Assembly: GCA_029884275.1 (NCBI GenBank) | Contig: JAOUIC010000063.1 | Coordinates: 1 to 7,779 of the forward strand | Direction of reading: 5' to 3' | DNA length: 7,779 nucleotides | Source of the DNA: Gemmatimonadota bacterium | GTDB lineage: Bacteria > Gemmatimonadota > Gemmatimonadetes > Gemmatimonadales > GWC2-71-9 | Shown: positions 1 through 7,779 of the stretch, piece by piece | Layout: the number at the start of each line of letters is the position of its first letter | Position numbering within the stretch: the stretch's first letter is position 1 | Translations under genes and position numbers: made by a program | Notes under the pieces: generated by a model | What the model was told of the DNA's origin: nothing | The model's input: only the letters and a program-made list of their open reading frames with translations | Database searches by the model: none

Positions 1-903
1 GATGTAGTCCTTGATCCGCTCCTGCAGCGGGGTCCACTTGTGGTGGATCACCCCCAGGACGTGATAGCACTCCTGCACCGACTTCACGATGACCCGGATC
101 GCCATCAGGTCGTAGATCTCATCGAACGGCTTGCCGCGGCGTTTCATCTTCTGGTAGATGGACCAGAGATGCTTCGGGCGGCCGGTGACCTCCGACCAGG
201 TGATCCCCGCCTGCTTGAGTTCGCGCTCCAGCGGCTCCTGGAAGGTCTGGAGCAGCATTTCACGCTCGACGCGGCGGGAAGCCACCTGCTCCGCCAGCGC
301 CCGGTAGTCCTCCGGCTCGAGGGCGGCGAAGGCGAGGTCCTCGAGCTCGGCCTTCATCCCCGCCATGCCGAACCGGTAGGCCAGCGGGGCATAGATCTCC
401 CGCGTTTCGGTGGCGATGCGCTCCTGCTTCTCGGCCGGGAGCGAGCCGAGCGTCCGCATGTTGTGCAGCCGGTCGGCGAGCTTGATGATGATGACCCGCG
501 CGTCCTTGGCGATCGACAACAGGAACTTCCGGTAGTTCTCGACCTGGCGTTCCGCGGTGGAGCGGAAGGTGAGCGAGGAGAGCTTGGTGAGGCCGTCCAC
601 GATGCCGGCCACCTCGGGCCCGAACTCGCGGGCGACATCGTCCGCCCGGATGTCCGAGTCCTCGACCACGTCGTGCAACAGCGCCGCGACGATCGAGGTG
701 GTGTCGAGCAGCTGCTCCACCAGGGTCCCCGCCACCGCGATCGAGTGCTGGATGTAGTCCTCGCCGGACGCCCGCTTCTGCCCCCGGTGCGCCGAGGCGC
801 TGAACCGCAGGGCACGGTCGATCTGCTCGAGGTCCAGCCGGTCGGCATGGCGCTCGAGGAGAGCCCGGAAGTCGGGCGCGATCTCGGGAAGAATGCTGGT
901 CAC
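1..903 (-). CDS. rel: RelA/SpoT-family bifunctional (p)ppGpp synthetase/hydrolase, partial (3' end beyond the window)
   Basis: This enzyme makes (p)ppGpp from ATP and GTP/GDP and can hydrolyse it, driving the stringent response in the cytoplasm. The visible 301 residues cover the HD hydrolase domain (about 1-195) and the start of the synthetase domain (from about 230). Hydrolase residues look intact: R44, H53, H77-D78 in LLHDVVED, E81-D82, and D144, N148 and T151 in ADRLHNMRT. With the GTG start at 903 this numbering equals that recalled for the Streptococcus Rel enzyme, which supports that start. The synthetase part has GRPKHLWSIYQKM (241-253) and FDEIYDLMAIR (260-270). The RIKD motif (296-299) matches the RxKD signature of bifunctional enzymes, not the ExDD of RelA-only synthetases. 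The expected TGS and ACT domains would lie beyond the edge. In-frame GTGs at 942 and 948 are alternative starts; the one at 942 has a purine-rich GGGGAAAG just upstream. The gene lies about 139 bases downstream of radC and may have its own promoter. Confidence 0.95.
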   Translation of the reverse strand, partial: MTSILPEIAPDFRALLERHADRLDLEQIDRALRFSASAHRGQKRASGEDYIQHSIAVAGTLVEQLLDTTSIVAALLHDVVEDSDIRADDVAREFGPEVAGIVDGLTKLSSLTFRSTAERQVENYRKFLLSIAKDARVIIIKLADRLHNMRTLGSLPAEKQERIATETREIYAPLAYRFGMAGMKAELEDLAFAALEPEDYRALAEQVASRRVEREMLLQTFQEPLERELKQAGITWSEVTGRPKHLWSIYQKMKRRGKPFDEIYDLMAIRVIVKSVQECYHVLGVIHHKWTPLQERIKDYI

Positions 904-979
904 GATCCGCCGGTCGTTTGCTCGCCAAGGTGATGGAGACACGAACACTTTCCCCGGGCCGCCGGGCCAGGGGAAGTCC

Positions 980-1013
980 GCCCCCTCTCTGGGAGGACCT
1001 CCCAGAATGGGGC
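980..1013 (-). repeat. Strong inverted repeat / stem-loop between radC and rel
   Basis: The core is a near-perfect palindrome at 989-1005: two 8-base arms (CTGGGAGG and CCTCCCAG) around a single base. As RNA it folds as a 7-bp stem with a 3-base loop. On the minus strand an outer GCCCC/GGGGC pair flanks it across a small internal loop, so 980-1013 can form a 12-bp interrupted hairpin. No U-run follows on the minus strand, so it is not a canonical intrinsic terminator for radC. It could be an operator, a 5'-leader stem-loop of rel, or a Rho-type or U-less terminator. The repeat is certain; its role is not known. Confidence 0.6.
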
Positions 1014-1032
1014 CAAAACACCGCGCCGTCAA
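1004..1032 (-). promoter_or_regulatory. Candidate sigma-70-type promoter for rel
   Basis: On the minus strand a good -35 hexamer, TTGACG (1032-1027, 5 of 6 consensus bases), is followed after 17 bases by CATTCT (1009-1004), a weak -10 hexamer with 3 of 6 matches. The predicted transcription start near 997 falls inside the palindrome 989-1005, leaving a leader of about 95 bases before the GTG at 903. The weak -10 keeps confidence low. Placement downstream of radC and upstream of rel is sensible, and overlap with the palindrome would allow repression at this site. Confidence 0.3.
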
Positions 1033-1042
1033 CGAGGAGGGG

Positions 1043-1714
1043 TCAGAGGAGTCCGGCGGAGGCGAAACTCAGGAACCGGTCGCCGGCCAGAATGACGTGG
1101 TCGTAGACCGGCAGATCGAGCAGGCGGCCGGCGTCCACCAGTTGGCGGGTCACCGCCCGGTCTTCGGGTGACGGGGTGGGATCACCGCTCGGGTGGTTGT
1201 GAACCACGATGATTCCGGCGGCGGCTTCGGCGATGGCGGAGCGGAACACTTCACGGGGGTGGACCAGGGAGCTGTTGAGGAGCCCGCGGGAGACCAGGAC
1301 GTCACGGAGAACCCGGGCCTGGCTGTCGAGCGCCAGCAGGTGGAACTCCTCGACGGCCAGATCCCGGAGACGCGGTCCCAGGAGGGCGGCCACGTCAGCC
1401 GGGTCCCGGATGGCGGGGAGCGACGGGCGCTGCTCTTGCCAGAGGCGGGTAGACAGTTCGAACGCCGCGATCAGCCGGGCCGCCTTCGCGGGGCCGACCC
1501 CGAGGGTCCGGGTCAGTTCGGCCGAGGGGCGCGCCGCAAGCCCGCGAAGGGAGCCACCGCTCCTCTCGAGGAGGCTCGCGGCCAGGCTGACGGCATCGTT
1601 CCGGGCCGAGCCGGTGCCCAGCAGGATCGCAAGCAGTTCGACCGACGTGAGGGCGGTGGCGCCGAGCGCCCACAGGCGTTCACGGGGTCGATCGGGGGGC
1701 GCGATCCGAGCCAT
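1043..1714 (-). CDS. radC: RadC-family JAB/MPN domain protein
   Basis: A 223-residue protein of usual RadC length. The N-terminal family region has RPRERLWALGATALTSVELL (9-28) and LLGTGS (31-36). A helix-hairpin-helix-like stretch, LGVGPAKAARLIAAFEL, lies at 71-87. The C-terminal half is the JAB/MPN domain with a complete metal-binding H-x-H-x7-S-x2-D motif: H172, H174, S182 and D185 in HNHPSGDPTPSPED. E155 in HPREVF is the likely upstream glutamate. The fold predicts a zinc-dependent hydrolase with DNA-binding capacity. The old DNA-repair label is not firmly supported for this family, and the substrate is unknown. It starts 54 bases after the secA stop. There is no Shine-Dalgarno before the ATG, but a TATTGT hexamer sits 6 bases upstream, suggesting its own leaderless transcript. 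Confidence 0.95.
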   Translation of the reverse strand: MARIAPPDRPRERLWALGATALTSVELLAILLGTGSARNDAVSLAASLLERSGGSLRGLAARPSAELTRTLGVGPAKAARLIAAFELSTRLWQEQRPSLPAIRDPADVAALLGPRLRDLAVEEFHLLALDSQARVLRDVLVSRGLLNSSLVHPREVFRSAIAEAAAGIIVVHNHPSGDPTPSPEDRAVTRQLVDAGRLLDLPVYDHVILAGDRFLSFASAGLL

Positions 1715-1720
1715 GGGCTC

Positions 1721-1726
1721 ACAATA
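1721..1726 (-). promoter_or_regulatory. Candidate -10 element (TATTGT) for a leaderless radC transcript
   Basis: Read on the minus strand, TATTGT is followed by gagccc and then the radC ATG. A -10 box 6 bases before the start codon would put transcription initiation at or next to the A of ATG, giving an mRNA without a leader. TATTGT keeps the key T1, A2 and T6 of the -10 consensus (TANNNT). No convincing -35 is present; the best is ACCACA at 18 bases spacing. No Shine-Dalgarno exists in the gap. The same arrangement with the same 6-base spacing occurs at secA. Confidence 0.4.
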
Positions 1727-1768
1727 GAACGACCCACCGCGGGATGTGGTCTCAGGAAAACGCGATGC

Positions 1769-4949
<3,181 letters not shown>

Positions 4950-4957
<8 letters not shown>

Positions 4958-5525
4958 CGGGCAAATATAATCGCTCGACCTGGATGAACTCGGCCACGGC
5001 GTCCGGGACCCAGTAGCGCAGCGACCGGCCTTCCACGACCCGCCGGCGGATCGTGGTCGCCGAGATGTCCACCACGGGAACCGTGACGGCGCGGTGCGGC
5101 CAGGGCAGCGTGGGGAGATCCGCCCCGGCGCGGGCGAACAGCACCAGTTCCGCCAGTTCTGCCAGGGCGCCCGCCTCGCGCCAGGACGGCAGTTCCCGGG
5201 CGGCGTCGGCCCCGATCAGGAGGGTGAACCTGTGGGCCGGCTCCCGTTCCCGGAGCAGGCGAAGGGTGTCGACCGAATAGGAGGGCCCCGGCCGGTCCAG
5301 CTCGGCCCGCTCCAGCCGGAATCGCGGCTCCCCCTCGATGGCAAGTGCCACCATCCGGCACCGGGCCTCGGCCGGCGCCGCATGGAGCCCGACCTTGAAC
5401 GGCTGCTCGCGGGCCGGCACGAAGCGCAGCTCGTCGAGTGCCAGCGCTTCCGCGACCGCCTGACCGACGATGAGATGGCCGTGATGGATGGGGTCGAAGG
5501 ACCCGCCGAAGAGACCGACCTGCAT
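4950..5525 (-). CDS. nadD: Nicotinate-nucleotide adenylyltransferase (NaMN adenylyltransferase)
   Basis: NadD joins nicotinate mononucleotide and ATP to give nicotinate adenine dinucleotide (deamido-NAD) and pyrophosphate, the penultimate step of NAD synthesis, in the cytoplasm. The 191-residue protein has usual family length. The nucleotidyltransferase signature GGSFDPIHHGH (7-17) carries the HxGH motif (H14, G16, H17). GPSYSVDTL and FTLLIGADAARELPSW are typical substrate-pocket segments, and ISATTIRRR (154-162) is the C-terminal SxTxxR ATP-binding motif. The ATG at 5525 directly precedes this first strand, so it is the natural start. The frame stays open far upstream across bamD, but that extension has no family content. 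It begins 23 bases after bamD and overlaps secA by 8 bases. No rsfS, a frequent neighbour of nadD, is present here. Confidence 0.97.
4964..4969 (-). promoter_or_regulatory. Candidate -10 element (TATATT) for a leaderless secA transcript, inside the nadD 3' end
   Basis: Read on the minus strand, TATATT (5 of 6 matches to the -10 consensus) is followed by tgcccg and the secA ATG, so transcription would start at or beside the start codon. The surrounding TTATATTTG is a marked AT-rich island in very GC-rich DNA and also fits the Bacteroidota-type TAnnTTTG -7 element. No clear -35 is seen. It lies in the last codons of nadD and uses TTA for Leu, the only TTA in that gene. An alternative reading is that the AT-rich stretch merely keeps the secA ribosome-binding region unstructured. 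Confidence 0.45.
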
Positions 5526-5548
5526 GACCTGCCCGGGGGCGCGTGCCT

Positions 5549-6331
5549 TCAGGTGCCGGTGGTGGTCGCGTCGGGGGCCACCGGGCAGGCGTGATCCACC
5601 CCTGGGTGAGTGGGGTGGAACCGCCGGATGTACCCGCAGACCTCGACGATGTCTTCCTCGTAGTCCAGCCGGCGGTAGGCGTCGATCAGCCGGAGGAGCG
5701 CGGTCGGGGTGATCGCCGCCTGCGGGTAGGTGGCCGCGATGTCCTTCAGGTACAGGATGGCGGAGTCGTAGGCCTTCAGGCGCAGGTAGTACTGGGCGGC
5801 CTTGTACTGCTTGAAGGCGAAGTCGTCCTCCAGCGCCCGGATGCGCATGCGGGCCCGTGGGGCGGCATCGGAGTCGGGATAGCGGTTGAGCAGTTCCTGA
5901 TAGGTCGCCACCGCCGTCTGGCCGTAGGTCGGGTCGAGCTCGGGCCGGCGCCAGAGCTCGGTGTAGGCGTCCCCGGCCCGGAGCAGCGCCTCGGGGGCCA
6001 GCCGGGAATTGGGCGTTTCGTCGCTGACCTTCCGGAACTCCCGTGCCGCCTGCAGTTGCTGGCCCTGACCCAGCTGGCATTCCGCGAGTCGAAAGCGGGC
6101 CTCGAGGGCGAGCGGGTCGGCGGCGGGGATTTCGAGTGTGACGCGCTCGAACATTGTGGCGGCCTCGGCCCATTGCCCCCGGCCGTGGAGTGCGACAGCC
6201 TCGGTCCAGAGCGACTCGACCGCTTCCCGCGATATGCCCTGCGGCGTGGCGGCGGTCCGGACGTCCGCCGACCCGCCGCCGCAGGCGGCGAGCGCACCGG
6301 CCACCGCCCAGAGCCAGGCCATGCCTCTCAT
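5549..6331 (-). CDS. bamD: BamD-like outer membrane assembly lipoprotein (YfiO family)
   Basis: BamD is a lipoprotein on the inner face of the outer membrane that works with BamA to fold and insert beta-barrel proteins. The 260-residue protein has a short lipoprotein signal, MRGMAWLWAVAGALAAC, with the lipobox LAAC at C17 followed by Gly-Gly-Gly and no Asp at +2, consistent with outer-membrane sorting. The mature part is a chain of about five TPR-like helix pairs (roughly 35-68, 72-108, 112-151, 165-202 and 208-240). It includes BamD-typical text such as FRLAECQLGQGQQLQAAREF, YQELLNRYPDSDAAPRARMR and FKQYKAAQYYLRLKAYDSAI. The tail (241-260) is Pro/Thr-rich and probably disordered. The start overlaps the upstream lipoprotein gene as ATGA, implying translational coupling. 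A CpoB/YbgF-like TPR protein is a less likely alternative. Confidence 0.9.
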   Translation of the reverse strand: MRGMAWLWAVAGALAACGGGSADVRTAATPQGISREAVESLWTEAVALHGRGQWAEAATMFERVTLEIPAADPLALEARFRLAECQLGQGQQLQAAREFRKVSDETPNSRLAPEALLRAGDAYTELWRRPELDPTYGQTAVATYQELLNRYPDSDAAPRARMRIRALEDDFAFKQYKAAQYYLRLKAYDSAILYLKDIAATYPQAAITPTALLRLIDAYRRLDYEEDIVEVCGYIRRFHPTHPGVDHACPVAPDATTTGT

Positions 6332-7215
6332 ATCGTGTCCCCGGGGGCCGTCGCTGGACCGAGGCGGGCGAGCCGATCGGCCGCGGTCGCGCGGAGCGAG
6401 TCATCGCCCCCCAGGCCAATGGCGCGCTGGTACGCGGCGATCGCGGCGGGCAGGTCACCCTTGAGGGCCTGCGCATCGCCCAGCCCGATCAGGGCCCGCT
6501 GGCCGACCGGCGAGACGGAGTCGACCGCCAGCACCCGCCCGAACCACGCCATGGCTTCGTCGGGCTGCTCCACCAGCAGCGCGTCGCTGCCTAACTGGAG
6601 CCCACAGGCGCCGAGCCCGGCAACGGCCCGCTGGCGAAGCTCCCGGTCACGGCTGCGACGGAGGACCGCCTGGTGCACCGGCAGCGCCTCCCCGCACGCG
6701 GTGGTGCGGCGCAGCGCCTCGGCGTAGCCCAGCAGCGCCTGATCGGTCGCGGCCGCATCGCCCGCCGCCGCCAGCGCCAGGGGGCCGAGTCCAGCGGCCT
6801 CCTCCGGATCGAGCTCGCCGCCGCGCAGCAGCGCCAGGGTCTGCCTGGGCTTGACCCGTTCCGGGGCCAGCGACCGCAGCGCCTGGACCGTGATCCGCAG
6901 TCCGGCCTCATCGCCCTCGCGCTCGGCCGCGGCCGCCACCAGCGCCAGCCCGCGGGCGGCCTCGTCGGCACGGCTGCGGTCCAGGGCAACGGCGCGTTCG
7001 AACCCTTCGGTCGCCTCCCGGTACTCGCCAGTCCGGAGCGCGGCCGATGCCAGCTTCATCCAGATGTCGGCCCTGGATCCGTCATCCAGGGCCGCACGGT
7101 ACTCCTGCAGCGCGATCACGAAATCTCCCTCGGCAAACGAGGCATCGCCGAGGCGCTCGTGATCCACCCCGCCGCCACAGGCGGCGAGCAGGAGGAGGGA
7201 AACCACCCGCCTCAC
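6328..7215 (-). CDS. TPR-repeat lipoprotein of unknown function
   Basis: A 295-residue secreted lipoprotein. I chose the GTG at 7215, overlapping the previous stop as GTGA, because it gives an immediate signal, MRRVVSLLLLAAC, with lipobox LAAC and modified Cys13 followed by Gly-Gly-Gly. An ATG at 7293 would add 26 residues with no signal-peptide character ahead of it. The signal of 12 residues is unusually short. The mature protein is Ala/Leu-rich helical repeat. Clear TPR-like units are at about 20-50 (FAEGDFVIALQEYRAAL), 51-84 (RTGEYREATEGFERAVALD), 208-238 (PDEAMAWFGRVLAVD) and 239-271 (KGDLPAAIAAYQRAIGL), with more degenerate repeats between. I recognise no catalytic motif. Its ATGA overlap with bamD suggests a scaffold or adaptor role in outer-membrane assembly, but this is inference from context. 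Confidence 0.88.
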   Translation of the reverse strand: MRRVVSLLLLAACGGGVDHERLGDASFAEGDFVIALQEYRAALDDGSRADIWMKLASAALRTGEYREATEGFERAVALDRSRADEAARGLALVAAAAEREGDEAGLRITVQALRSLAPERVKPRQTLALLRGGELDPEEAAGLGPLALAAAGDAAATDQALLGYAEALRRTTACGEALPVHQAVLRRSRDRELRQRAVAGLGACGLQLGSDALLVEQPDEAMAWFGRVLAVDSVSPVGQRALIGLGDAQALKGDLPAAIAAYQRAIGLGGDDSLRATAADRLARLGPATAPGDTI

Positions 7216-7779
7216 CCCTCGGCCCGCTCCAGCAGAGCGAGGTAGGCCTCGACCCTGGCATTCTTGGGCCGCGCCAGCAGGCACTGACGCCACACCTCGG
7301 CGGCCCCCGCGGCATCGCCGGAGAGGTACCGGGCCAGCCCCAGCGAAGCCAGCGCGTCGATGAAGTTGGGCCGGTCGGCCACCACCCGCTCGAGTTCCTC
7401 GCGGGCCGAGAGGGCGTCCCCCGCCTCCAGCAGCGTCCGCGCGAGCCGGTAGCGGAGATCGGCGAAGCCAGGCCCAAGTTCCACGGCACGCCGGTACTGC
7501 TCGATGGCCTGCGCAATGCCACCGGCCTCGGCGTAGGCCGCCGCCAGCAGGGCATGGTGGTTGGCCAGATTGGCGGCGATGTGCGCCGGAAAGCCGGACG
7601 GCTGGGTCTGGTTGTGCGCCGCGGCCTGCTTGAACGCCTCCGCCGCCTCCTCGGTCCGCCCCAGATCGTTGAGCAGGATGCCCCGGTGGATGTGGGCCTC
7701 GATGTAGCGCGGGTTGCGTTCCAGCGCCTTCCCGAAATGCTCGAGCGCGCGCTGCGGCTGCCCCAGCATCGCGTAGCAG
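7212..7779 (-). CDS. TPR-repeat protein, partial (5' end beyond the window)
   Basis: The C-terminal 188 residues of a tetratricopeptide-repeat protein; the frame is open to the right edge and the first visible repeat is already under way (CYAMLGQPQRALEHFGKAL), so the Met encoded at 7769 is internal rather than the start. About five TPR units follow: the edge unit; ILLNDLGRTEEAAEAFKQA; AAAYAEAGGIAQAIEQYRRA; ARTLLEAGDALSAREELERV; and ARYLSGDAAGAAEVWRQCL. An insert after the second repeat (around HNQTQPSGFPAHIAAN) breaks the regular spacing. The protein ends ERAEG and its TGA overlaps the GTG of the next gene. TPR arrays mediate protein-protein binding; no enzymatic domain is visible. Location and any N-terminal domain cannot be judged from this fragment. 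Confidence 0.88.
   Translation of the reverse strand, partial: CYAMLGQPQRALEHFGKALERNPRYIEAHIHRGILLNDLGRTEEAAEAFKQAAAHNQTQPSGFPAHIAANLANHHALLAAAYAEAGGIAQAIEQYRRAVELGPGFADLRYRLARTLLEAGDALSAREELERVVADRPNFIDALASLGLARYLSGDAAGAAEVWRQCLLARPKNARVEAYLALLERAEG

Noticed and set aside
40..933. A + strand open frame of about 297 codons opposite rel.
   Set aside because: The minus strand encodes Rel with all active-site motifs. The + frame has biased composition and no domain.
260..1021. Minus-strand open frame of about 253 codons overlapping rel in another frame and starting in the intergenic gap.
   Set aside because: It is Arg/Gly/Pro-rich without any motif, while the neighbouring frame encodes Rel.
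1731..1751. Imperfect inverted repeat (GACCCAC / GTGGTC) between secA and radC, considered as a secA terminator.
   Set aside because: The stem is short with a bulge, and only a broken T-rich stretch follows, which is better explained as the radC -10 region. Not strong enough to call.
5526..6476. Upstream in-frame extension of nadD, which would make a 508-residue protein.
   Set aside because: The extra part lies inside bamD in another frame and is Arg/Pro/Gly-rich nonsense. The NadD fold starts exactly at the ATG at 5525.
5543..6727. A + strand open frame of about 394 codons opposite bamD and the TPR lipoprotein gene.
   Set aside because: It is antisense to clearly real lipoprotein genes, its sequence shows no family features, and such frames are expected in GC-rich DNA.
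7140..7240. Similar GC-rich sequence at 6270-6290 and 7170-7190 (gccgc..caggcggcgagc), considered as a dispersed repeat.
   Set aside because: Both copies are simply the lipobox codons for Ala-Ala-Cys-Gly-Gly of two lipoproteins, so the likeness follows from the protein sequence and codon bias.

Overview
The window is GC-rich bacterial chromosome carrying seven genes, all on the minus strand, so transcription runs from right to left. The SecA protein has the long architecture typical of the Bacteroidota/Chlorobiota/Gemmatimonadota (FCB) group: extra segments near the N-terminus and in the preprotein cross-linking region, plus a zinc-binding tail. Together with the very high GC and Cys-Gly-Gly-Gly lipoproteins, this points to a Gemmatimonadota-like organism. 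That placement is inference from family knowledge, not a database match.

Layout in transcription order: a TPR-repeat protein cut by the right edge (7779 to 7212); a TPR lipoprotein (7215 to 6328); a BamD-like outer-membrane assembly lipoprotein (6331 to 5549); nadD (5525 to 4950); secA (4957 to 1769); radC (1714 to 1043); and a bifunctional Rel/SpoT-type (p)ppGpp enzyme cut by the left edge (903 to 1). The first three genes are joined by 4-base start/stop overlaps (GTGA and ATGA). nadD follows bamD by 23 bases and overlaps secA by 8. The block therefore looks like one operon with possible internal promoters. No non-coding stretch exceeds 300 bases. The longest gap (about 139 bases, radC to rel) holds a strong inverted repeat and a possible promoter. 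No RNA genes, mobile elements or CRISPR arrays were seen.

Functionally this is a housekeeping region. It covers envelope biogenesis (BamD places beta-barrel proteins in the outer membrane, SecA drives export of the unfolded precursors, and the TPR proteins may help), NAD synthesis (NadD), a RadC-family JAB/MPN protein of uncertain role, and the stringent-response alarmone enzyme.

I do not see a new defence or mobile system. The signals most worth a second look are: TANNNT hexamers placed exactly 6 bases before the start codons of both secA and radC, with no Shine-Dalgarno in between, suggesting leaderless mRNAs; a near-perfect 17-base palindrome upstream of rel that overlaps a candidate promoter; an Asp-to-Asn change in a normally near-invariant SecA motif; and a TPR lipoprotein translationally coupled to bamD that could be a lineage-specific partner of the Bam machinery.
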